Positions 42,221-50,104 of a stretch of 64,000 bases of DNA are shown here, one piece after another. Position 1 is the stretch's first letter. Each line of letters begins with the position of its first letter. The notes under the pieces are model-generated. The model was not told the DNA's origin. It did not search any database and was given only the letters and a program-made list of their open reading frames with translations. Source of the stretch: Pseudomonas nicosulfuronedens (GTDB taxonomy: Bacteria; Pseudomonadota; Gammaproteobacteria; Pseudomonadales; Pseudomonadaceae); assembly GCF_005877905.1 (NCBI RefSeq), contig NZ_SWDV01000005.1:235002-299001 (forward strand). The letters are read 5' to 3'. A program made the translations under genes and the position numbers.

Positions 42221-43588
42221 ATGACCCAGGACTACCTCGGCAACCCCATCGACAGCGAGCGCGAAGAGACCCGCCAGGCCATCGATGATTTCACCGGCGG
42301 CGTGCTCACCTACCAGACCCGTGCGGAAAACATCCTCGTGGGCGCCGACGCAGACCCGGCCTCGGTGCTCGCCAATGCTCTCGCCGGTCTGCTGATGATG
42401 TTCGCTGAATCACCGCAGGCGCCCAGCCTCGCCGCGCGTTACCTGCAACGGGCCTGGGCAGCCGGCCCGGGCATCCCCCGCGCCGAGCGCTACACCGCCC
42501 TCCTCGCGGCCTGGAGCGCCGACGATCTGCCCGAAGCATTGCGCCTGAGCGAACAGCTGCTCGAGGAGCACCCGCGCGACCTGCTGGCCGCCAAGCTCAA
42601 CCAGTACTTCGAATTCAACCGCGGCAATGCTCCGGCCATGCTGCGCATCGCCCTGAAGGCCGTGAAAGGCGCGGAGGAAGTGCCCCAGGCCTACGGCATG
42701 CTGGCCTTCGCCTACGAGCAGTGCCACCTGCTCGAGGAGGCCGAAGCGGCGGCACGCTATGCCCTGCATCTGTTGCCCAGTGAGCCCTGGGCGCAGCATG
42801 CCCTCGCCCACGTGCTGCTGACCCGTGGCCGCATCGAGGAGGGCACGCAGTTCCTCGAAGAAGCCAGCACCGGCTGGCAGGGACTCAACTCCTTCATGTA
42901 CACCCACAACTGGTGGCACCTGGCGCTGTTCCACCTGGCGCGCGGCAATGATCGGCGCGTGCTGGAGATCTACGACCAGCATGTGTGGGGCATCTTCCCC
43001 GAGTATTCCCAGGACCAGATCGGCGCCGTCTCGCTGCTGGCCCGCCTGGAGTTCGCCGGCATCGACGTCGGCCCGCGCTGGGAAGCACTCCTGCCCTACC
43101 TGCGCGAACGCCGGGCGGATGTCGTGCAGCCGTTCCTCAGCCTGCAGTACCTCTACGGCCTGGCTCGCGCCGGACAGGAAGAGGCCGGTGAATTGCTGGA
43201 GGCGCTACGCCAGCAGGCGCGCTACGCTCCGGACTTCAGCCGCGCGGTATGGGCCGAAGTTACCCTGCCCGCCGCCGAAGGCCTGTACGCCCATGCCCGC
43301 GGTGAGTACGCACTTGCAGCACGGCGGTTGGGGCAAGCATTGCCGCGCCTGGGCGAGATCGGTGGCAGCCATGCCCAGCGCGATCTCTTCGCGCTGATCG
43401 AGCTGGATGCACAACTGCGCGCCGGCGACTGGCTGGCAGCGCAGCAGGCGCTGGAGCTGCGACGTCGCTACGACGCTCTGGACGTGCCCGGCAACCGTCA
43501 CCTGGAGAAGGTCTATGCGGCGCTCGGATTACCCCAGGAGGCGGCGCGAGCGGCCCGGCGGGTGGCGCGGGTGCTGGGTGACCGATGA
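42221..43588 (+). CDS. TTC38-like tetratricopeptide repeat protein
   Basis: 455-aa soluble alpha-helical protein made of TPR-like repeats; segments such as PQAYGMLAFAYEQCHLLEEA, LPSEPWAQHALAHVLLTRGR and THNWWHLALFHLARGNDRRV are typical of the TTC38 family. Function of the bacterial members is unknown. GGAG lies upstream of the ATG at 42221; the longer frame would include the promoter. It has its own sigma-54 promoter, divergent from the ABC importer operon, so it is probably induced with the sulfur genes. No catalytic motif is visible; it may scaffold the pathway enzymes. Confidence 0.82.
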   Translation: MTQDYLGNPIDSEREETRQAIDDFTGGVLTYQTRAENILVGADADPASVLANALAGLLMMFAESPQAPSLAARYLQRAWAAGPGIPRAERYTALLAAWSADDLPEALRLSEQLLEEHPRDLLAAKLNQYFEFNRGNAPAMLRIALKAVKGAEEVPQAYGMLAFAYEQCHLLEEAEAAARYALHLLPSEPWAQHALAHVLLTRGRIEEGTQFLEEASTGWQGLNSFMYTHNWWHLALFHLARGNDRRVLEIYDQHVWGIFPEYSQDQIGAVSLLARLEFAGIDVGPRWEALLPYLRERRADVVQPFLSLQYLYGLARAGQEEAGELLEALRQQARYAPDFSRAVWAEVTLPAAEGLYAHARGEYALAARRLGQALPRLGEIGGSHAQRDLFALIELDAQLRAGDWLAAQQALELRRRYDALDVPGNRHLEKVYAALGLPQEAARAARRVARVLGDR

Positions 43589-43601
43589 CTCACCGACGAC
43601 G

Positions 43602-43658
43602 CCCCTGTAGGAGCGGGCCATGCGCGCGATTCGCGGGCATGGCCCGCTCCTACAGGGG
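43602..43658. repeat. REP-like long inverted repeat
   Basis: CCCCTGTAGGAGCGGGCCAT plus GC (43602-43623) is repeated as its exact reverse complement at 43637-43658 with a 13-bp loop. Common Pseudomonas REP family variant; likely ends or protects the TPR transcript. Confidence 0.8.
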
Positions 43659-43818
43659 AGCCCGCATTCACCCGCGAGCGTAGGAGCAACTGTCTTCTTC
43701 TGAAATTCCGTGCCTACGTCTTTCCCTCTCCCCAACCCTGGCTGCGCGCCCCGCTCCGAAGGGAGAGAGAGCCGTCCGTGCCGGCTGATGGCGTGGTTTC
43801 ATCCTGCTCCGAACAGTC

Positions 43819-43843
43819 CCCTCTCCCGCTTGCGGGAGAGGGC
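43819..43843. repeat. Hairpin repeat in the intergenic region
   Basis: CCCTCTCCCGC-TT-GCGGGAGAGGG, a perfect 11-bp stem typical of dispersed Pseudomonas intergenic repeats. It lies downstream of the convergent peptidase and TPR genes and could act in termination. Confidence 0.65.
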
Positions 43844-43905
43844 TAGGGAGAGGGGCTCTTGTAGGAGCGGACTCTGTCCGCGATTGTCTTCCGCCCACTG
43901 CGCCC

Positions 43906-44904
43906 TCAGGAGCGCGCACGTGCCAGATAGACCCCCCGAGCAATCGCCCGCGCCACGCAATCCGCTGCCGCCGAGCCGATGCGCGAAAGCTCCACCTGAC
44001 GGCGCTGGCCCTCCACCAGTTCCACGTCACCCGAAGCCATGGCGAACAGGCTGTCGCCATCGAACGGCAGGTGCGCCGGGCGCACCGCACGGGCGATGCC
44101 GTCCTGGGCCATGATCGCCAGGCGCTTGCACTCGGCGGTGGTCAGCTGCGCGTTGCACGCCACCACCGCCAGCGTGGTGTTGGCTCCGGCCTGCAAACGG
44201 CCCATGGAATCCAGCCGCGACAGCTCCGGCATCGGCTCGCTGCAATCCATGCGCTGCGCAGGCACACGTCCGCCGAACTCGCCGCCCTGCTCCCAGGGCC
44301 AGGCCCAGAAGGTCTCGCCGTCGGGCATGTAGACGCTGCCGATGGGATTGGCCACCACCAGCGCACCCACCAGCAGGCCGTCGCCCAGGTCCAGCGAAGC
44401 CGAACCCAATCCACCCGGCAGCACACCGGCCATGGCACCGCGCCCGGCGCCCACTGCGCCGAGGGCGAACTCCACGTCCAGGTTGGCCAGCGCCTCGCAG
44501 CCCAGTTCGCGGTACGGCGGGTCGATGCCCCAGCCCTTGTCGCCACCATTGGCGAGGTCGTGCAGCACCGCCGCCGGCACGATGGGAATGGCCGGCGCAC
44601 CGGCTTTCAGGTGCAGGCCGATATTGCGCGCCGACAGCTCCGCACTGACACCATCGGCCGCGCCCAGGCCGAACACCGAGCCACCGGAAAACACCAGTGC
44701 ATGCAGCTGCCCCACCATGTTCTCCGGCTCCAGCGCGGCGGATTCGCGCCCGCCGGGGCCGCCACCACGAATGTCCACGCTGGCGGTCCACACGCCGTCC
44801 GGGCGCAGCACCGTGACGCCGGTCTGTACGCGTTCATCGGTGGCGTGGCCGACCAGCAGGCCGGGGATATCGGTGATCAGGTTGCGCGGGCCGGGTCTGG
44901 GCAT
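43906..44904 (-). CDS. P1/S58 family aminopeptidase, DmpA-like
   Basis: 332-aa self-processing N-terminal nucleophile hydrolase. The autocleavage region AGANTTLAVVACNA contains N242-T243, with T243 the likely nucleophile; earlier hallmarks are VGHATDERVQTGVTVLRPDG, RESAALEPENMVGQLHALVF with SGGSVFGLGAADGV, and GDGLLVGALVVANPIG. DmpA relatives cleave N-terminal residues from small peptides, including D- and beta-peptides. ATG at 44904 with TGGAGA upstream. No signal peptide. It has its own sigma-54 promoter, divergent from the TonB receptor operon, so cleavage of an imported peptide-like or amide-linked sulfur compound is inferred. Confidence 0.87.
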   Translation of the reverse strand: MPRPGPRNLITDIPGLLVGHATDERVQTGVTVLRPDGVWTASVDIRGGGPGGRESAALEPENMVGQLHALVFSGGSVFGLGAADGVSAELSARNIGLHLKAGAPAIPIVPAAVLHDLANGGDKGWGIDPPYRELGCEALANLDVEFALGAVGAGRGAMAGVLPGGLGSASLDLGDGLLVGALVVANPIGSVYMPDGETFWAWPWEQGGEFGGRVPAQRMDCSEPMPELSRLDSMGRLQAGANTTLAVVACNAQLTTAECKRLAIMAQDGIARAVRPAHLPFDGDSLFAMASGDVELVEGQRRQVELSRIGSAAADCVARAIARGVYLARARS

Positions 44905-44941
44905 GCGTGTCTCCAGGCAGATAAGTGAAAGCAGCGCCGGA

Positions 44942-44956
44942 GCAAGGCCTGTGCCA
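44942..44956 (-). promoter_or_regulatory. Sigma-54 (RpoN) promoter for the DmpA-like peptidase gene
   Basis: On the minus strand TGGCACAGGCCTTGC matches TGGCAC-N5-TTGC. Transcription would start near 44930, about 26 bp before the ATG at 44904. Confidence 0.85.
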
Positions 44957-44994
44957 GCACCACGGCGAAGGCTCGAACCTGCCTGCACGCCCCT

Positions 44995-45010
44995 TGCTGC
45001 AAATGCAGCA
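44995..45010. promoter_or_regulatory. Palindromic candidate activator site 1
   Basis: TGCTGCAAATGCAGCA is a perfect 7-bp inverted repeat with a 2-bp centre. Its centre is about 72 bp upstream of the inferred peptidase start of transcription, a good distance for an enhancer-binding protein. SfnR is the candidate ligand. Confidence 0.6.
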
Positions 45011-45074
45011 TCGCACCACCTCGGACCAGCGTCTTGCCAACGGCTGGATGAAAAGCAACAGCCTGGACCGGCAC

Positions 45075-45090
45075 TGCTGCAAACCCAGCA
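45075..45090. promoter_or_regulatory. Palindromic candidate activator site 2
   Basis: TGCTGCAAACCCAGCA shares 14 of 16 bases with site 1. Its centre is about 87 bp upstream of the inferred receptor start of transcription. Confidence 0.6.
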
Positions 45091-45142
45091 GGAAGATTCC
45101 AGCGCCACCGGCAAACCACTGAAAGACAAGGATTTTCAAGAC

Positions 45143-45157
45143 TGGCACAGCGCTTGC
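45143..45157 (+). promoter_or_regulatory. Sigma-54 (RpoN) promoter for the TonB receptor/monooxygenase operon
   Basis: TGGCACAGCGCTTGC matches TGGCAC-N5-TTGC and is identical to the promoter at 42015-42029. Transcription would start near 45169 and leave a 150-nt leader. Confidence 0.85.
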
Positions 45158-45318
45158 CTTGTCAGCCGGCATGAGCTTGAGCCTGCCTTCCGACTGAACG
45201 TGACCAGTCCCTCCCAGCAACAAGCCGTTCGCCAACGCGGCCCCGATGCCGTCGACACGATAACCCGCAGCGGCCACCCAGACGGGCGCCAGCCGGGAGC
45301 AAACCTTGGAGCGTAACC

Positions 45319-47775
45319 ATGACCGCAGTCACCCGTGCCCGGAGCGCATCGACCGCCCGCACGCTGTTCACCCATAGCCTTCTGTTCCTCGCCATCGGCC
45401 AGGCCCTGCCGGCGCTCGCCGCCGACTCCACTGACAACGCCAGCAGCACCAGCAGCACCAGCAGCGACAACCGCCTGAGCACCGTGGTGGTGGTCGGCAA
45501 CCGGGGCCAGGCGCGTACCCTGGCCGACAGTCCGGCACCCGTGGACGTCATCTCCAGCAAGCAACTGGAAGCCACTGGCCAGGGTGACCTGACCCGCGCG
45601 CTGAGCCGCGTGCTGCCCTCGCTGAACCTGCCGGCCTCCTCCGGCTTCGGCTCCACCTCGGTGGTCCGTCCGATCAGCCTGCGCGGCCTCAATGGCGACC
45701 AGGTGCTGGTACTGGTCAACGGCAAGCGCCGGCACAACAGCGCCCTGCTCAACAACGGCACCTACCTGAACTCCGGCTCGCAGCCGGTGGACCTGGACAT
45801 GATCCCCACCGCCCTGGTGGACCACGTCGAAGTCCTGCGTGACGGCGCCTCGGCGCAATACGGCTCCGACGCCATCGGCGGGGTCATCAACGTGGTGCTC
45901 AAGCAGACCGACCATGGCGGCCGACTGGCCACCACCTATGGCCAGAACTACGAGAACGGCGACGGCGAGACCGCCCGCCAAAGCGGCAACATCGGCTTCG
46001 AACTGGGCAACGAGGGCTTCGTCAACTTCGCCCTGGACTACAAGCACCAGAACATCTCCGACCGCTCCGACAACGCGCCCTACACCGACTCCGCCGGCAA
46101 CACCAGCCTGCAGCACACCTACTACGGCACCGGCCTGCCGAAGGTGGAGAACTTCAGCCTGGGCTACAACGCCGAGCTGCCGGTGAACGACGCCCTGACC
46201 CTGTACTCCTTCTCCACCTACACCAACCGCGAATCGTCCAAGCCGCTGGCGTTCCACCAGCCGGCCAGCTTCGACGGCATCCAGACGCCCTACCCCGAGG
46301 GCATCGAGGACAACCTGCGGTTCATCGAAAACGACTTCCAGGCGGCATTCGGCGGCAAGGGCGAAGCGGCCGGCTGGGACTACGACCTCTCCACCACCTA
46401 CGGCCAGGACCACGCCCGCGCCACACTGACCGACACCTACAACCTCAGCTATGGCCCGGACTCGCCGACCAACGTCGACACCGGCGTGAAGACCTTCAGC
46501 CAGTGGACCAGCAACCTCGACCTGACCCGCGCCTTCGACCTCGGCCTGGCCAAGCCCACGCAGGTTTCCTGGGGCCTGGAGTACCGCTACGAGAACTACA
46601 AGATCGGCAAGGGCGAATACGCCTCCTACGGCTATGGTGACTACCAATACGGTGCCAGTGGCGCGCTGATCGCCCCTGGCACCATCTCCGGCGCGGGTAC
46701 TACCCCGGCTGACGCCGCCTCCAAGGGCCGCACCAGTTACGCCGGCTACGGCGAGATCGGCCAGGACCTCACCGACAAGTGGCACGTCGACCTTGCCGGG
46801 CGCTACGAGCACTACAACGACGGCTCGGGCGTGACCACCAACGGCAAGTTCTCCACGCGCTACCAGCTGACCCCGATCCTGGCCCTGCGCGGCACCGCCA
46901 GCACCGGCTTCCGCGCGCCCTCACTGGCCCAGCAGATCTACAGCTCCACCTCGCAGAGCAGCGTCAACGGCAACCTGCTGGACTACCGCAACGTCGCGGT
47001 GGATTCGGACGTGGCCCAGGCCCTCGGCGCGTCCACGCTCAAGCCGGAGAAATCCACCAACTACAGCGTCGGCCTGACCCTGCAGCCGACCCCGGCCAGC
47101 AGCCTGACCATCGATGCGTACCAGATCAAAATCCGCGACCGCATCGCCCAGACCGGCTACCTGGGCGGCACCACTGCCATCCGCGACATCCTGGTGGACG
47201 CCGGCCTCAACCCCAACCAGTACGTCACCTACTTCACCAACGCCCTGGACACCACCACCCGTGGCGTCGACATCGTCGGCGACTACCGCCAGGAGCTGGG
47301 TGCCTACGGCAGCATCCGCTACAACGCCGGCTTCAACTGGAACACCACCGAGATCGACAAGATCCACGCCTCCTCCGTGGCCCAGGCCGCCCTCGGCGCG
47401 GACGGCGGTTACGACCGCCAGCGCCAGGGCAACCTCAAGCACGGCCAGCCGGAATCGCGCCTGCTGCTGGGCGCCGACTGGAGCATCGGCCAGTTCGACG
47501 TGAGCCTGAACCTGACCCGCTACGGCGAGTACACCCAGTACGGCACTGCCGAGGTCTACGACCGCACCTTCGACCCGCAGTGGATCACCGACCTCAACGT
47601 CGACTACCACCTGACCCGCAACCTGACGCTCACCGCCGGGGCCAACAACCTGTTCAACGTCTACCCCGACCGCACGAACCTGCCCAGCACTTCCGGCGCC
47701 TTCCCGTACGGCAACTTCTCGCCCTACGGCACCACCGGCGGCTACTGGTACACGGGCCTGGCCTACAACTTCTGA
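45319..47775 (+). CDS. TonB-dependent outer membrane receptor of the sulfur island
   Basis: 818-aa receptor. The signal peptide ends around residue 35 (ALPALAADS), followed by a Ser/Thr-rich linker, a TonB-box-like STVVVVGNRG, the plug (about 60-175; VEVLRDGASAQYGSDAIGGV) and a long barrel ending NNLFNVYPDRTN...YNF. No STN domain, so no sigma signalling. It heads an operon of FMN-dependent monooxygenases driven by a sigma-54 promoter, and no Fur box was seen, so an organosulfur compound rather than iron is the likely substrate. A hairpin (47790-47810) lies between it and the next gene. Confidence 0.9.
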   Translation: MTAVTRARSASTARTLFTHSLLFLAIGQALPALAADSTDNASSTSSTSSDNRLSTVVVVGNRGQARTLADSPAPVDVISSKQLEATGQGDLTRALSRVLPSLNLPASSGFGSTSVVRPISLRGLNGDQVLVLVNGKRRHNSALLNNGTYLNSGSQPVDLDMIPTALVDHVEVLRDGASAQYGSDAIGGVINVVLKQTDHGGRLATTYGQNYENGDGETARQSGNIGFELGNEGFVNFALDYKHQNISDRSDNAPYTDSAGNTSLQHTYYGTGLPKVENFSLGYNAELPVNDALTLYSFSTYTNRESSKPLAFHQPASFDGIQTPYPEGIEDNLRFIENDFQAAFGGKGEAAGWDYDLSTTYGQDHARATLTDTYNLSYGPDSPTNVDTGVKTFSQWTSNLDLTRAFDLGLAKPTQVSWGLEYRYENYKIGKGEYASYGYGDYQYGASGALIAPGTISGAGTTPADAASKGRTSYAGYGEIGQDLTDKWHVDLAGRYEHYNDGSGVTTNGKFSTRYQLTPILALRGTASTGFRAPSLAQQIYSSTSQSSVNGNLLDYRNVAVDSDVAQALGASTLKPEKSTNYSVGLTLQPTPASSLTIDAYQIKIRDRIAQTGYLGGTTAIRDILVDAGLNPNQYVTYFTNALDTTTRGVDIVGDYRQELGAYGSIRYNAGFNWNTTEIDKIHASSVAQAALGADGGYDRQRQGNLKHGQPESRLLLGADWSIGQFDVSLNLTRYGEYTQYGTAEVYDRTFDPQWITDLNVDYHLTRNLTLTAGANNLFNVYPDRTNLPSTSGAFPYGNFSPYGTTGGYWYTGLAYNF

Positions 47776-47789
47776 CCCGGCTGATGCCA

Positions 47790-47810
47790 GCGGGCGCCCG
47801 TGGCGCCCGC
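47790..47810 (+). other. Intercistronic hairpin
   Basis: GCGGGCGCC (47790-47798) pairs with GGCGCCCGC (47802-47810) in the 53-bp gap between the receptor and monooxygenase genes. There is no T run, so it more likely sets relative mRNA levels than ends transcription. Confidence 0.5.
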
Positions 47811-47828
47811 CCCAACGGGAGACACCCC

Positions 47829-49163
47829 ATGACCCGCCGCACCGACCAGCTCAAGCTCGGCGCCTTCCTCGCCAACAGCGGCCACCACGTCGCCGCCTGG
47901 CGCCACCCCAGGGCCCAGGCCGACGCCAGCCTGGACTTCGATTACTTCAAGCAGGTCGCACAGACCGCCGAGCGCGGTCGCTTCGACGCGCTGTTCGTCG
48001 CCGATGTGGTCGCCCTCTGGGGCCACCACCTCGACGCCCTGAGTCGCACCGCGCGTGGCGAACACTTCGAGCCGCTGACCCTGATGGCCGCGCTGGCCGC
48101 CGTCACCAGCCGCATCGGCCTGATCGCCACCGCCACCACCAGCTACAACGAGCCGTACCACATCGCCCGCAAGTTCGCCTCGCTCGACTACCTGTCCAAG
48201 GGGCGCGCCGCCTGGAACCTGGTGACCTCGGTGGTCTCCGACGAAGCCTGGAACTTCGGCCGCGAAGCGCACATCGACCACGCCGAGCGCTACCGCCGCG
48301 CCGAGGAATTCCACGACGTGGTCAAAGGCCTGTGGGACAGCTGGGAAGACGACGCCTTCCTGCGCGACAAGGACAGCGGTCAGTACTTCGACCCGGCCAA
48401 GCTGCACGTGCTCAACCACCAGGGCGAGTACTTCTCCGTGCGCGGCCCGCTCAACGTGGCGCGCCCGCCGCAGGGCCACCCGGTGCTGGTCCAGGCCGGC
48501 GCCTCGGACGCCGGCAAGGCGCTGGCCGCCCGCGTGGCGGAAGTCATCTTCGCCATGGCCGAAACCATCCCCGCCGCCCAGGCCTTCTACAACGACGTGA
48601 AGCAACGTGCCACGGCCCTGGGCCGCGACCCGGACGGCATCAAGATCCTCCCCGGCATCACGCCCTTCATCGGCCGCACCCGCGAAGAGGCCCGCGAGCT
48701 GTTCGAGGAATTCCAGAGCCTGGTGGACCCGGTGCTGGGCCTGCGCCTGCTGGCCGACACCCTCGGCGAGGACATCGACCTCTCCGCCCACGACCTCGAT
48801 GGCCCGCTGCCGGAGACCCCGGTCGGCCAGCGCGGCAGCCGCCGCGACAAGGTGCTGGAACTGGCGCGCAACGAGGGCCTGACGATTCGTCAGCTGTACC
48901 TGCGCCTGGCCGGTGGCAACCCGGTGATCGGCACCGCCGAAGACATCGCCGACACCTTCGACGCCTGGTTCCAGGCTCGCGCCTGCGACGGCTTCAACGT
49001 GTTCTTCCCGTACCTGCCGGGCGGCATCGAGGTATTCGTCGACGAGGTGGTGCCGCTGCTGCAGGAGCGCGGCCTGCTGCGCCGCGAATACGAAGGCGCG
49101 ACCCTGCGCGAGAACCTCGGCCTGGTGCGCCCTGCCAATCGTTTCGCCGGGAGCGCGGCATGA
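47829..49163 (+). CDS. FMN-dependent monooxygenase, NtaA/SnaA/DszA family
   Basis: 444-aa luciferase-like TIM-barrel enzyme of full family length. LGAFLANSGHHVAAWRHPRA at the N-terminus, FDALFVADVVALWG, TATTSYNEPYHIARKFASLD, SKGRAAWNLVTSVVSDEAWN and PVLVQAGASDAGKALAAR are DszA/NtaA signatures. It should use reduced FMN and oxygen to cleave a C-S or C-N bond. It overlaps the SurE-like gene by 4 nt (ATGA). Clear relative of the enzyme at 35735, so both arms of the island share the chemistry. Confidence 0.9.
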   Translation: MTRRTDQLKLGAFLANSGHHVAAWRHPRAQADASLDFDYFKQVAQTAERGRFDALFVADVVALWGHHLDALSRTARGEHFEPLTLMAALAAVTSRIGLIATATTSYNEPYHIARKFASLDYLSKGRAAWNLVTSVVSDEAWNFGREAHIDHAERYRRAEEFHDVVKGLWDSWEDDAFLRDKDSGQYFDPAKLHVLNHQGEYFSVRGPLNVARPPQGHPVLVQAGASDAGKALAARVAEVIFAMAETIPAAQAFYNDVKQRATALGRDPDGIKILPGITPFIGRTREEARELFEEFQSLVDPVLGLRLLADTLGEDIDLSAHDLDGPLPETPVGQRGSRRDKVLELARNEGLTIRQLYLRLAGGNPVIGTAEDIADTFDAWFQARACDGFNVFFPYLPGGIEVFVDEVVPLLQERGLLRREYEGATLRENLGLVRPANRFAGSAA

Positions 49164-50104
49164 GGTTCGCGTCCCTGCTGCTGGCCGCCGGCTGCGCCCT
49201 CGCGCAGCCGGCGTTCGCGCTGAACATCCTGCTCAGCAACGACGACGGCTACCGCCACCCGAACATCCGCGCGCTGTACAGCGCGCTCAAGGCCGACGGG
49301 CACACCGTGCGCATCGCCGCGCCCTACAGCGACCAGAGTGCGCGCGGCGGCGCGTTCTTCTTCGGCCGCCAGACGCAGGTCGGCCATGACGACGATCCGG
49401 CCTATCCGGACAGCTACTACCTCACCACCACCGAAAAAGGCCTTTGCGAAACCGACAGCTGCGCGGGCAAACAGGTGGACATCCGTATCAGCGGCACGCC
49501 GGTGATGGCGGTGCTGCTGGGGCTGGAGAAAATCCTGCCGCACCCGGACCTGGTGATAGTCGGGCCCAATCCCGGCAACAACCTCGGCGCCCTCAACAGC
49601 GCCTCGGGCACCTTCAACGCCGCCAGCGTCGCGGTGCTCTCCGGCGTGCCCGCACTCGCCGTCAGCGCCGACCTGAAGGAACAGGACAGCCCGCGCATCG
49701 CCGCCATCGTCACCCGCCTGGTGGATGCGCTGGACCAACATCGCCTGGCGGACGGCGCGCTACTGCCCAAGGGCGTGGGCCTGAACCTCAACCTACCGCC
49801 GCTGGAGAAACTCCAGGGTGCGCGGCTGACCCGCATCGGCAGTTACGTGCCCTTCCACGCCCTCTACACCGAAGACCTCGGCAAGCTCGACGCCCAGCTG
49901 GCCGGCAAGCCGGGCATCGGCTTCGCCTGGTCGCCGCCGCCAGACGCGAGCAACGCCGAGGACGAAGCAGTGTGGGTCGCCAAGGGCTACCTCACCCTCA
50001 GCCCGTTCAATGCCCTGCCCGGCGCGCCGGCCGACAGCGAGCGTCTCGGCGCCGCGCTGACACCGCTGCTGGGGCAGGCCACTCTCACGGAGCAAAAGCC
50101 ATGA
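49160..50104 (+). CDS. Exported SurE-like nucleotidase/phosphatase
   Basis: 314-aa protein with a signal peptide (MRFASLLLAAGCALAQPAFA) and a SurE fold. Metal ligands D28 and D29 in LLSNDDGY, the SGTPVMAVLLGL helix and VGPNPGNNLGALNSASGTFN are the SurE active-site elements. Classical SurE is cytoplasmic and hydrolyses nucleoside monophosphates; this exported form should act in the periplasm. It lies inside the monooxygenase operon, overlapping both neighbours by 4 nt, so it may process an incoming ester before or after inner-membrane transport. Substrate is not known. Confidence 0.85.
   Translation: MRFASLLLAAGCALAQPAFALNILLSNDDGYRHPNIRALYSALKADGHTVRIAAPYSDQSARGGAFFFGRQTQVGHDDDPAYPDSYYLTTTEKGLCETDSCAGKQVDIRISGTPVMAVLLGLEKILPHPDLVIVGPNPGNNLGALNSASGTFNAASVAVLSGVPALAVSADLKEQDSPRIAAIVTRLVDALDQHRLADGALLPKGVGLNLNLPPLEKLQGARLTRIGSYVPFHALYTEDLGKLDAQLAGKPGIGFAWSPPPDASNAEDEAVWVAKGYLTLSPFNALPGAPADSERLGAALTPLLGQATLTEQKP

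Larger units (their letters stand above)
43589..43905. other. Repeat-rich intergenic region
   Basis: About 317 bp with no gene, between two convergent genes. It contains a 22-bp perfect inverted repeat, a second hairpin and a partial REP sequence with GTAGGAGCGGACTCTGTCCG (43862-43881). Confidence 0.75.
44905..45318. other. Divergent sigma-54 control region
   Basis: 414 bp without a gene, between the DmpA-like peptidase and TonB receptor genes. It holds two opposed sigma-54 promoters and two palindromic candidate activator sites, listed separately. About 150 nt between the plus-strand promoter and the receptor ATG would be an untranslated leader; nothing was recognised in it apart from GGAG before the start. 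Confidence 0.8.
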
